Source: Actinomycetales bacterium Ga0077552
GTDB taxonomy: Bacteria > Actinomycetota > Actinomycetes > Actinomycetales > Microbacteriaceae
Direction of reading: 5' to 3'
Length of the DNA: 26,931 nt
NCBI GenBank assembly: GCA_001464255.1
Contig: LNFD01000271.1
Span: 1-26,931, forward strand
Shown piece by piece: positions 16,548 through 23,668 of this stretch. The notes below the pieces were generated by a model. It had not been told where the DNA came from, did not search any database, and saw only the letters and a list, made by a program, of their open reading frames with translations. Positions within the stretch are counted from its first letter, which is position 1. The number at the start of each line of letters is the position of its first letter. A program made the translations under genes and the position numbers.

Positions 16548-16579
16548 ACCGCGCACGCGACGACGTACCGGGCCGGGCG

Positions 16580-18313
16580 TTACGCGACGTAATCTTTGGC
16601 GTGCTCCTCGGCCGCGGCCGCCGCGCGCTGGTCGCGGCGGTCGAGCGCGCGGAAGCCCGCCCAGATCGCCGCGACGGTGAGGCAGAAGCCGGCGAACACG
16701 CCGATCCACACCGCGACGGGGGCGTCGGCAGCGAGCCGGTCGGAGGTCGGCAGCACGAGCAGGGCGAATGCGACCGCGGTGGGCCCCGCGAGCGCGACCC
16801 AGACGAGCTTCGACTGGTCAAAGAGCGTCTTGCCGTCGAGGAACATGAGCGGCAGCAGCGCCACGAGCAGACCCGTGATGCCCTCGTGCACTGCGGCGAC
16901 GAGCGTCTCGGTGACGAAGATCGACAGGAAGGTCTCGTCGGTGCCGGTGAGGGCCGCGGTCATGATCGAGTAGGCCACCCAGGCGGTGAGCGAGACGCCG
17001 AGGGTCACGAGCATGCGCGTGACGATCGCCCGACGCTGGTCTTCGGCGCGCGCGCTCGCGGCGAGCTCGATACCGAGCACGAGGCCAACGAGAAGGCCGG
17101 GGCTGAACTCGAGCGCGCGAGAGGCGAGCACGCCGAGGATGGCGATGATGATCGCGCCGGGTTGCGTGATGATCGCCGAGGGCACGTGCCAGCGCTTGCC
17201 GAGCAGGGCGGCGGTGATCATGCTCGGCAGGTAGACGACGATCAGCAGGCCGATGGCGAGCGACGCGACGAGACGCAGCGAGGTGAGGTCGAACCCGAAG
17301 TTCGGGTCGGCGAAGCCGAAGGCGATGCTCGTGAGCACGATGACGACGGGGGCCGACGAGCCCCACGCGGGCAGAGTGCTCATGACGGCCGAGACCTTGT
17401 TGACGAGCGGCAGCGCCCAGGCGTAGAGCCAGCGCCACCGGTGGGCGTTCGCCTCGAGGGTCGAGTTGAGCACTTCGGCGGGGATCGCGACCAGGAGCAG
17501 GAACATGGCGCCGAGCCCGACCGCCCACAGCAGCCGCACGGGGTCTCGCCAGACGTTCGGCAGGCCCTCGCTCAGCGCGCTCGGTGCCGCAGGGTCGTTG
17601 CGGTCGATCTGCACGAACGGCGCGAAGGCGCGCTCGACGGGGGCGGGCAGGGCCTCGGTGGGCAGCTCGACCGCGACCGGAGCGGCGACCGCGAGGGGGG
17701 CCTCGGGCTCTACGGGCGCCTCGGGCGAGAGCTCGAGCAGTTCGGGCTGCGGGTCGGGTCGCGGCGGCGCGGCGGGCGGCGGGGTGGGCGCCGGCGGCGG
17801 CGTCACCGTCGGGGTGGGGGTCGGCGGGGGCGGCGGCGGAGGCGGGGGCGGCGGCGTGGCCGCGGCGAGCGCAGGCGGGGGGACGACCGTGAAGTGCGTG
17901 GCGGCGGTCGAGACCGCGTCGCCGATCGTCTGGGTGACGACGATCTTGTGGTCGCCGAGCGGGCGCTCGCCCGCGGGGAGCAGGCTGCACGACCACGAGC
18001 CCGAGCCAAGGCCGGTTCCGGCGCACGAACCCGTGACGTCGAGCCAGGTGTTGCCGGGCGGGCGCAGCTCGACGCGCACCGAGCCGTCGACGCTCTTGAT
18101 TCCCGCGACGGTGACGGCCCCGACCTGCCCGACCTGGGCAGCGGTGGCACTCACGCTCAGCCCGGTGGCGGAGGCGGCGGCCGCACCACCCGCGAGCATG
18201 GCGACGAGCGCCGTGAGCAGGGTTCCGGTCGCGGCGATCGTCGCGAGGGCACGCCGACCAGCCGATCGGGGGCGATCGGGCGCAGAGGAGAACGAGCGCT
18301 GGGGGTTGCGCAT
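16580..18313 (-). CDS. Polytopic membrane protein with secreted N-terminal domain and polyproline linker
   Basis: A 577-aa protein of unknown function. Order: a long twin-Arg-rich n-region and signal peptide (about 1-50, LLTALVAMLAGGAAAASA), a small extracellular beta domain (about 50-145) with two cysteines (GSCAG and WSCSL), a linker of about 95 residues with an 11-Pro run and many Pro/Ala/Glu, then eight or nine transmembrane segments from about residue 255. The membrane part includes FGFADPNFGFDL, HVPSAIITQPG, HEGITG and LPLMFLDGK. The HE and LDG strings loosely recall site-2 proteases but spacing is wrong. It resembles large membrane proteins of unknown role common in actinobacteria. GAAGGAAG lies 6 nt before ATG 18313. 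It diverges from the DUF418 gene. Confidence 0.8.
   Translation of the reverse strand: MRNPQRSFSSAPDRPRSAGRRALATIAATGTLLTALVAMLAGGAAAASATGLSVSATAAQVGQVGAVTVAGIKSVDGSVRVELRPPGNTWLDVTGSCAGTGLGSGSWSCSLLPAGERPLGDHKIVVTQTIGDAVSTAATHFTVVPPPALAAATPPPPPPPPPPPTPTPTVTPPPAPTPPPAAPPRPDPQPELLELSPEAPVEPEAPLAVAAPVAVELPTEALPAPVERAFAPFVQIDRNDPAAPSALSEGLPNVWRDPVRLLWAVGLGAMFLLLVAIPAEVLNSTLEANAHRWRWLYAWALPLVNKVSAVMSTLPAWGSSAPVVIVLTSIAFGFADPNFGFDLTSLRLVASLAIGLLIVVYLPSMITAALLGKRWHVPSAIITQPGAIIIAILGVLASRALEFSPGLLVGLVLGIELAASARAEDQRRAIVTRMLVTLGVSLTAWVAYSIMTAALTGTDETFLSIFVTETLVAAVHEGITGLLVALLPLMFLDGKTLFDQSKLVWVALAGPTAVAFALLVLPTSDRLAADAPVAVWIGVFAGFCLTVAAIWAGFRALDRRDQRAAAAAEEHAKDYVA
17785..17862 (+). repeat. Low-complexity GGC/GGG tract encoding the polyproline linker
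   Basis: On the plus strand the tract is almost pure G and C in GGCGGC/GGGGGC units. On the reverse strand it encodes the long Pro run and the Thr-Pro repeats of the 577-aa membrane protein. Such tracts vary in length by slippage, so copy number may differ between strains. Confidence 0.7.
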
Positions 18314-18465
18314 GGAACGCTTCCTTCGGGAGAAGCGGACATTCGGGTGTTACGAGAGTACGTCGGTTCTGCCGCTCGCGCATGACAAATTTTTGACGGT
18401 TGTGTTTCGGACTCGTCATCGCCTCCCGTGGCCACCCCGGCTTGCCGTGTGGGATGTAGTAATAA

Positions 18466-18471
18466 TACGAT
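18466..18471 (+). promoter_or_regulatory. -10 box of the DUF418 gene
   Basis: TACGAT ends 6 nt before ATG 18478. TTGCCG (18442-18447) is a fair -35 at 18 nt spacing. The start codon would be at the 5' end of the mRNA. Confidence 0.65.
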
Positions 18472-18477
18472 GACACT

Positions 18478-19725
18478 ATGACGACGGATGCTCAGCCCGC
18501 CCCGCACGGCGGCCCCCTCGCCCCCACTCCCCGAGCCGAGCGCTCGCTCGCCCCCGATGTCGCCCGCGGCCTCGTGCTGCTCGGCATCGCGGTCGCGAAC
18601 GTGCCCTTCTTCCTGTACGGCCGCGAGCTCGGCCTGCTGTTCAAGCCCGTGACCGACGCCGCGGCCGACCCCTGGGTCAACGCCGTCGTCGCGACGCTCG
18701 CCGACAACCGCAGCTACCCGCTCTTCGCGCTGCTCTTCGGCTACGGCCTCACGCAGCTGCTCACGCGCGAGCAGGCGCGGGGTGCCGAGTGGCCCGACGC
18801 GCGCCGGCTGCTGCTGCGTCGCAACCTCTGGCTCATCGCCTTCGGCGCCGCGCACGGCGTGCTGCTCTTTTTCGGCGACATCCTCGGCACCTACGGCCTG
18901 CTCGGCCTCGCCCTCGTCCTGCTCATCCGCGCCTCCGGACGCACGCTCGCGATCGTCGGATGGGCGTCGTTCGCGTTCCTCGTGCTCGCCGGCATCGCCG
19001 AGGGCCTGAGCGGGCTGCTCGCGCAGATTCCCGGCGGCGGGTTCTCGACGGCTGCGCTGTTCGGCTCGGCGGCGGCTGAGACCTATCCGCTCGCGGTGCT
19101 CGCCCGCGCCGGCGAGTGGACGCTCGGCATGCTGTCCGTTCCGTTCGGCGGTCTTGGGCTGCTCGCCCCGATGATCCTCGGGCTCTGGGCCGCCCGTCAC
19201 CGCGTGCTTGAGCAGCCCGCGCGGCACCGCCGCGCCCTGGCGCTCGTCGCCGGCATCGGCATCCCGCTCTCGGTGCTCGGCGCCCTGCCGATGGCACTCG
19301 CGCTGCTCGGCGTCATCGAGCTCTCGCCGTTCGTCGAGCCGTTCGCGGCGATGCTCCACGCGGCGACCGGTGCGGTCGGAGGCGCCGCCTACGTCGCCCT
19401 GATCGCGCTCATCGTGGGCGGTCGGGGCTCGGGCCGCGAACTCGGCAGCCCGACGGCGAAGCCGCGCGGGCCGATCTCACGCCTGCTCGCGGCCCTCGGC
19501 CAGCGGTCGCTCAGCGGCTACCTCACCCAGTCGCTCGTCTTCGTGATCGTCTTCGCGCCCTACGGTCTCGGTCTCGGCGCGACCGCGAGCGTCGCTGAGG
19601 CGACCCAGATCGCTGTCATCACGTGGCTCGGCACGCTCATCGTCGCGGCGGCGCTCGCGGCGGTCGACCGGCCCGGGCCGGCCGAATGGCTGCTGCGCCG
19701 GGCGGTGTACGGGCGGCGGCGGTAG
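18478..19725 (+). CDS. DUF418 family membrane protein
   Basis: A 415-aa polytopic membrane protein. Diagnostic parts: RSLAPDVARGLVLLGIAVANV near residues 22-42, the early NRSYPLFALLFGYGLTQLL stretch (about 77-95), the LWLIAFGAAHGVLLFFGDILGTYGLLGL segment (about 118-145), and the C-terminal GQRSLSGYLTQSLVF, the conserved signature of DUF418. About ten hydrophobic segments are visible. The fold is related to membrane acyltransferase-like proteins, but the role of DUF418 is not established. The start is fixed by leaderless spacing from TACGAT. It converges with pmt, with 72 nt between the stops and no convincing terminator there. Confidence 0.9.
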   Translation: MTTDAQPAPHGGPLAPTPRAERSLAPDVARGLVLLGIAVANVPFFLYGRELGLLFKPVTDAAADPWVNAVVATLADNRSYPLFALLFGYGLTQLLTREQARGAEWPDARRLLLRRNLWLIAFGAAHGVLLFFGDILGTYGLLGLALVLLIRASGRTLAIVGWASFAFLVLAGIAEGLSGLLAQIPGGGFSTAALFGSAAAETYPLAVLARAGEWTLGMLSVPFGGLGLLAPMILGLWAARHRVLEQPARHRRALALVAGIGIPLSVLGALPMALALLGVIELSPFVEPFAAMLHAATGAVGGAAYVALIALIVGGRGSGRELGSPTAKPRGPISRLLAALGQRSLSGYLTQSLVFVIVFAPYGLGLGATASVAEATQIAVITWLGTLIVAAALAAVDRPGPAEWLLRRAVYGRRR

Positions 19726-19797
19726 GCGCCGACCCCGGCCGTGGACGCCGCGGTTCACGGGGCGCTCCGCACGATCACGTCGCCGCGGCTCACGCGC

Positions 19798-21462
19798 TCA
19801 GATCCACGTCGGCAACCAGTACCGCAGCTGGATCTGCTCGATCGGGGTCGGGATGCCCGTCCACAGCGGCAGGAAGAACGCGCTGAGCGCCACGACGAGC
19901 ACGAGCATCCCGATGACGATCGCGCCACCGAGGGTGCGCCGGGCTGGCGGGGCGTCGACGGGCCCGAGCACGGCGGCGAGCACCACCGTGAGCGCGAGCA
20001 CGAGGAACGGCGTGAGCACGATCGTGTAGAAGAAGAAGATGGTGCGGTCGGGGTAGAGCAGCCACGGCAGCCAGCCGGCCCCGACGCCCACCAGCACGAC
20101 CGCGATGGCCCAGCCGCTCGCTGGAAGGGCGGGCCCGGGGAGCGCGCGCATCCCGCGCACCGCCCGCACAGCGAGCAGCACGAGCAGCGCGACGACGGCC
20201 GCGACGGCCCCCCACCAGATGAGCGGGTTGGGGATGCCCGTGATGGCCTCGGCGGTGCCGTCGCCGAGGTCTCGGTAGTGCATGTAGGTGGGGCGCAGCA
20301 GCAGGGGCCAGCCGATCGCGGGCGCCTCGTAGTTGTGCGGGCTCGACTCGCCTACGTGATACCCGTAGATGGCCGTCTGGTACGCCCACCAGTTCTGCAG
20401 CGAGTCGGGCAGGGCGCCCAGGATGCCCGGCAGGCGGTTGTCGTCGCCGACGACCCGCTCGCGGCCGTAGCCCCCGCTCGTGACGAACCATCCCCACCAG
20501 GTGAGCAGGTGTGCGGCCGCGGCCGAGGGGATCATGAGAACGAAGGAGATCGGCGCCTGCCGCAGGAGCGTGCCGCTCGCCCAGAGCGCGACGCCCGCGC
20601 GACGGCGGTCGATCGCGTCGGCGACGACGGTGAGCAGGCCGAACGCGGCGAGCAGGTAGAGGGCGCTCCACTTGACGCCGATCGCGAGGCCGAAGGTGAC
20701 GCCCGCGGCGACGAGCCACGGCCGCCCCCACAGCGCGGGGCCCCAGTCGGTCGCCCGCGGGGGGTCGCTCGAGCGTCGCGCCGCGAGCCACCGCTCGAGC
20801 TCGCTGCGCGATTGGCGCCGGTCGAGCACGACGAAGACGACGGCGAGCACGACGAGCAGGGCCAGCACGCCATCGAGCAGGGCGACACGGCTCATGACGA
20901 TGGCGTTGCCGTCCACGGCGATGAGCAGCCCGGCGATGCCAGTCAGCACGAGGCGCCCGTGCAGGAGGTGTGCGAGCAGCATGACGAGGCCGACGAGCAC
21001 GATGCCCGCGACGGCCGTGCCGAGCCGCCAGCCGGCGGGGTTCTCGGGGCCCAGGGCGGTGAGTCCGAGCGCGATGATCCACTTGCCGAGGGGCGGGTGG
21101 GCGACGAACGAGGCGAGCGGGTCGGGGCTGCCGGGCGTGCCCGCGGCCCACAGCGCGTTCGCCCCCTCGGGCCAGCGGCCCTCGTAGCCGAGCTGCCGCA
21201 ACGACTCCGCGTCTTTCACGTAGTAGGTCTCGTCGAAGACGAGCTCGCCGGGCTGCTCGAGACCGATGAGGCGCGTCGCGGCCGCGATGCCGAGCACGGC
21301 CGCCGGAACCGCGATCTGCACCACGCGATCGCGCGACCATCGTGACCGCACGGCGGGCTGCCCGTCATCGAGCCTCTGAGGGGGCTGCCCATCGTCGATC
21401 CGCCCGGCAGGCCGTGCCGCTCCCGACACTCCCGCCGCGGTCGTCGAGTCCGCATCCGTCAC
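19798..21462 (-). CDS. pmt: Protein O-mannosyltransferase (dolichyl/polyprenyl-phosphate-mannose--protein)
   Basis: A 554-aa membrane glycosyltransferase (GT39) that transfers mannose from polyprenyl-phosphate-mannose to exported proteins. The catalytic Asp-Glu pair is in FDETYYVKDA (77-78) in the first outer loop. VAHPPLGKWIIALG, VDGNAIVMSRVALLDG and IGVKWSALYLLAAFG are typical family stretches, followed by about ten TM segments and LTPFLVLAL near the end. GTG 21462 is chosen because TACGAT on the reverse strand (21474-21469) ends exactly 6 nt upstream; a TTG at 21492 would place the -10 inside the gene. It diverges from rsmI, as Rv1002c and Rv1003 do in M. tuberculosis. It could modify the window's exported proteins (inference). 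Confidence 0.92.
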   Translation of the reverse strand: MTDADSTTAAGVSGAARPAGRIDDGQPPQRLDDGQPAVRSRWSRDRVVQIAVPAAVLGIAAATRLIGLEQPGELVFDETYYVKDAESLRQLGYEGRWPEGANALWAAGTPGSPDPLASFVAHPPLGKWIIALGLTALGPENPAGWRLGTAVAGIVLVGLVMLLAHLLHGRLVLTGIAGLLIAVDGNAIVMSRVALLDGVLALLVVLAVVFVVLDRRQSRSELERWLAARRSSDPPRATDWGPALWGRPWLVAAGVTFGLAIGVKWSALYLLAAFGLLTVVADAIDRRRAGVALWASGTLLRQAPISFVLMIPSAAAAHLLTWWGWFVTSGGYGRERVVGDDNRLPGILGALPDSLQNWWAYQTAIYGYHVGESSPHNYEAPAIGWPLLLRPTYMHYRDLGDGTAEAITGIPNPLIWWGAVAAVVALLVLLAVRAVRGMRALPGPALPASGWAIAVVLVGVGAGWLPWLLYPDRTIFFFYTIVLTPFLVLALTVVLAAVLGPVDAPPARRTLGGAIVIGMLVLVVALSAFFLPLWTGIPTPIEQIQLRYWLPTWI

Positions 21463-21468
21463 CGGCTC

Positions 21469-21474
21469 ATCGTA
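21469..21474 (-). promoter_or_regulatory. -10 box of pmt
   Basis: TACGAT on the reverse strand, identical to the DUF418 -10 and with the same 6-nt distance to the start codon. It decides the GTG 21462 start. Confidence 0.6.
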
Positions 21475-21599
21475 TCCAGCCCGCTCGCGCAAGCGCCGTC
21501 AGCTCCGGGTGCAGGATCCCGCGGCCGAATGAGCCAGCGCCCGCAGGGATCTGCACCGGGGTGCGGCCGCTCATGTCGTCGGTCAGCCCTCGGCGCACA

Positions 21600-21656
21600 C
21601 TTCCAGAATCGCGGAACATCGTGATCCCCTGTCGTGTTCTTCCGCACTTCTGGAAG
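21600..21656. repeat. Long interrupted hairpin between pmt and rsmI
   Basis: CTTCCAGAA (21600-21608) pairs perfectly with TTCTGGAAG (21648-21656). After a symmetric 2x2 internal mismatch, GCGGAA (21611-21616) pairs with TTCCGC (21640-21645), leaving a 23-nt loop. That is 15 base pairs in all. No T-run follows on either side. It lies 68 nt before rsmI and is not explained by any gene. It may be a leader structure, a large operator or a degenerate mobile element. Confidence 0.6.
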
Positions 21657-21669
21657 GCCCGCCAGCACA

Positions 21670-21696
21670 GAGGGCCCCGATCACCGCAGCGCCCTC
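21670..21696 (+). repeat. Small stem-loop in the rsmI upstream region
   Basis: GAGGGC (21670-21675) pairs with GCCCTC (21691-21696) around a 15-nt loop, 28 nt before the rsmI ATG. Together with the larger hairpin at 21600-21656 it could form a structured leader if transcription starts upstream of both. Confidence 0.3.
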
Positions 21697-21724
21697 AGGA
21701 AGGGACCGGTGGGAGGATGGCCGC

Positions 21725-22540
21725 ATGATCGTTCTCGCCGCGACTCCCATCGGCAATCTCGGCGACGCGAGCCGGCGCCTCATCGAGGCGCTCGAGAACG
21801 CGACGATCGTCGTCGCGGAGGACACCCGCACGGCCGTGCACCTGATGCGCGCGCTCGGCGTCGAGAACCGCCCCCAACTCGTGCCCCTGCACGAGCACAA
21901 CGAGCGCGAGAAGTCGGCCGAGCTCGTCGCGCTCGCGCACGGCACCGACGTTCTCGTGCTCACCGATGCCGGCATGCCCGCCGTGAGCGACCCGGGTTTC
22001 GTGCTCGTCGAGGCCGCGATCGCCGCGGGCGTCACCGTGACCGCCCTGCCCGGACCGAGCGCGGTGCTCACGGCGCTCGTGCTGAGCGGCCTGCCGACCG
22101 ATCGCTTCGCCTTCGAGGGCTTCCTGCCGCGCAAGGGCCGCGCGGGGGCGCTGCGTGCGCTCGCCGCCGAGCCGCGCACGCTCGTGTTCTTCGAGGCCCC
22201 GCACCGCATCGCCGCGGCTCTCGCCGATGCGCGCGACGCCTTCGGCCCCGACCGCCGCGCGGCGGTGTGCCGCGAACTCACGAAGAAGTTCGAGGAGGTC
22301 GCGCGCGGCACCCTCGCCGAGCTCGCCGAGCGCTTCGCCGACGGCGCGCGCGGCGAGATCGTGCTCGTCATCGAGGGGGCACCCGCGCGCTCGGGCGACC
22401 TACCGACCGCGATCGCCGAGGTCGCCGACCGGGTGGCCGCGGGCGAGAGGCTCAAGGATGCCGCCGCGGCCGTCGCCGCGGCGACCGGGCTCGGCACGCG
22501 CGAGCTCTACGAAGCGGCTCTCGCCGCGCGCCGCTCCTGA
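21725..22540 (+). CDS. rsmI: 16S rRNA (cytidine(1402)-2'-O)-methyltransferase
   Basis: A 271-aa SAM-dependent methyltransferase of the tetrapyrrole-methylase fold. It 2'-O-methylates C1402 of 16S rRNA in the decoding centre. Family motifs: ATPIGNLGDAS at 6-16, VVAEDTRTAVHLM near 29-41, VPLHEHNE, VLTDAGMPAVSDPG, ALPGPSAVLTALVLSGLP, FLPRKG and FFEAPHRI. Length is normal. GGGAGG about 9 nt upstream could serve as ribosome binding site; alternatively GAGGAT (21713-21718) sits at leaderless spacing. The stop is 22 nt from the stop of the convergent lipoprotein gene. Confidence 0.95.
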   Translation: MIVLAATPIGNLGDASRRLIEALENATIVVAEDTRTAVHLMRALGVENRPQLVPLHEHNEREKSAELVALAHGTDVLVLTDAGMPAVSDPGFVLVEAAIAAGVTVTALPGPSAVLTALVLSGLPTDRFAFEGFLPRKGRAGALRALAAEPRTLVFFEAPHRIAAALADARDAFGPDRRAAVCRELTKKFEEVARGTLAELAERFADGARGEIVLVIEGAPARSGDLPTAIAEVADRVAAGERLKDAAAAVAAATGLGTRELYEAALAARRS

Positions 22541-22562
22541 TCCGGCTCCGGCAGCACGAAGG

Positions 22563-23039
22563 TCAGTCGCAGGCGTCGCGCAGGTCGAGCGTCACCGGCA
22601 CCGGTTGCTGCGTGCCGTCGACCGTGATGACGAGGCCGTCGACGCGCCCCTCGGCGGCGCCGGTGCGCACGACCTCGACTCCCACGAAGGCGGCCGTATC
22701 CGGCTCGATGCTCTGCTGACCCAGGTCGACCCCGCCCAGCGCATCCCGCCCGCCCTGCTCGAACCGCACGGCGGTGTCGCGCGCATCCTCGTCGATCGCG
22801 AGGAAGCGGTCGACGATCTCGACCCCCGTCGCATCGTTCAGCTCGACGCCGGCGATCGCGATCGGCTCGCCCGAGGTGTTGGTGACGCCGACGGCGATGG
22901 TTCCCGAGTCGCCCGCGAGGCATCCCGACAGGCCGCCGAGCGGGTCGGCGGGTGATCCGCTGCAGCCCGCGAGGGCCGTCATGAGGGCGATGGAGGTCGC
23001 GAGGGCGAGGGTGCGTCGGCGGGCGCGAGAGGTCGTCAC
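22563..23039 (-). CDS. Small lipoprotein, possible paralogue of its upstream neighbour
   Basis: A 158-aa exported lipoprotein. The signal peptide VTTSRARRRTLALATSIAL...LAGC gives a lipobox LAGC, so it should be lipid-anchored to the outer face of the membrane. The mature part is a small beta-rich domain (GTIAVGVTNTSGEPIAIAGVELND) with one Cys shortly after the lipobox (SGCLAG) and one at the very end (RDACD), which may form a disulfide. GTG 23039 is preferred because TAGCGT on the reverse strand (23052-23047) ends 7 nt before it; GTG 23048 would add three residues. It follows the related gene at 23069-23614 by 29 nt. Function unknown. Confidence 0.75.
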   Translation of the reverse strand: MTTSRARRRTLALATSIALMTALAGCSGSPADPLGGLSGCLAGDSGTIAVGVTNTSGEPIAIAGVELNDATGVEIVDRFLAIDEDARDTAVRFEQGGRDALGGVDLGQQSIEPDTAAFVGVEVVRTGAAEGRVDGLVITVDGTQQPVPVTLDLRDACD

Positions 23040-23068
23040 GCCGTTCACGCTACGCGAGCGCCGCGCGG

Positions 23069-23614
23069 TCACCGCCCGTGCGACCCGCAGTGCGCCCACG
23101 CGGGAACGAAGCCGACGACCGCGTCGGCGCGGCTCGTCGCCGAGAACCAGCCGTCGTCGTACCGCAGCGACAGGCCGCGCAGCCCCGCGTACTCGGTGTA
23201 GTCGTCGGCCCGCAACTCCACGACGACCTCGACCGAACCGCCCGGCATGATGACGGCGCCGTCGACCGGCTGCCGGTCGCGGTACAGGTCGAGCTGATCG
23301 GGCGAGAGCTCGCCACCGGGAGCGACGCCGAAGATCGTGTAGACGCTCGGCATCGGGAGGACACTGATGTCGTTCACCGTCGCATTCTCGAGCTGCATGA
23401 CCCTGACCTCCCGCAGGATGACCGAGCGGGACGACTCGTTGGCGACGGTGACGCCGACCAGGGCCACCGAGCCTTCTTCGGCGACGTGCGACTCGAAGCA
23501 GCGCTCGGCGAGCCCTGCGAAGATCGTCAGCGGAGGCGCGCCGACGCACCCGCTGAGCATGACGACGACCGCCGCGCTCACGAGCCCCCCCGCGAAGAGT
23601 CTAGAGATCCTCAC
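23069..23614 (-). CDS. Small lipoprotein, first of a related pair
   Basis: A 181-aa lipoprotein. The signal peptide VRISRLFAGGLVSAAVVVMLSGC contains lipobox LSGC at 20-23. The mature domain parallels the downstream protein: a Cys soon after the anchor (AERCFES), a strand GSVALVGVTVANESSRSVILREV aligning with the neighbour's GTIAVGVTNTSGEPIAIAGV, a later strand GGSVEVVVELRADD, and a Cys near the end (WAHCGSHG). GTG 23614 is fixed by TACACT on the reverse strand (23627-23622), 7 nt upstream. It diverges from metG with 54 nt between the start codons. Function unknown; it looks like a small immunoglobulin-like or binding-partner domain. Confidence 0.77.
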   Translation of the reverse strand: MRISRLFAGGLVSAAVVVMLSGCVGAPPLTIFAGLAERCFESHVAEEGSVALVGVTVANESSRSVILREVRVMQLENATVNDISVLPMPSVYTIFGVAPGGELSPDQLDLYRDRQPVDGAVIMPGGSVEVVVELRADDYTEYAGLRGLSLRYDDGWFSATSRADAVVGFVPAWAHCGSHGR

Positions 23615-23621
23615 AGTCAGG

Positions 23622-23627
23622 AGTGTA
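23622..23627 (-). promoter_or_regulatory. -10 box of the lipoprotein pair
   Basis: TACACT on the reverse strand, 7 nt before GTG 23614. It lies back to back with the metG promoter in a 54-nt spacer. Confidence 0.5.
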
Positions 23628-23653
23628 CCAAGGAATACGCGCAGGGGCGACGG

Positions 23654-23659
23654 TAGGCT
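23654..23659 (+). promoter_or_regulatory. -10 box of metG
   Basis: TAGGCT ends 9 nt before ATG 23669, giving a leader of about 2-3 nt. No ribosome binding site lies between box and start. Confidence 0.5.
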
Positions 23660-23668
23660 GAACCCACT

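Noticed and set aside
17785..17862. GC-rich repeat resembling a CRISPR or tandem-repeat array
   Set aside because: There are no spacers and no unit structure; it encodes the polyproline linker of the membrane protein on the minus strand.
16580..18313. Assignment of the 577-aa membrane protein as a site-2 (M50) protease
   Set aside because: The HE and LDG strings are only about 20 residues apart in one hairpin and no HExxH is present.
19726..19797. A bidirectional terminator between the convergent DUF418 and pmt genes
   Set aside because: No stem longer than about 5 bp and no T-run could be found in this 72-nt spacer.
19741..21345. A 534-codon plus-strand frame opposite pmt
   Set aside because: Its protein is dominated by Asp, Glu, Arg and Gly repeats with no recognisable fold, as expected for the complement of a membrane-protein gene.
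21467..21619. A 50-codon minus-strand frame (MFRDSGSVRRGLTDDM...) ending at the pmt promoter
   Set aside because: It has no ribosome binding site, its GC3 is lower than in neighbouring genes, its start lies in the loop of the long hairpin and its last codons are the pmt -10 box. Chance is the simpler explanation.
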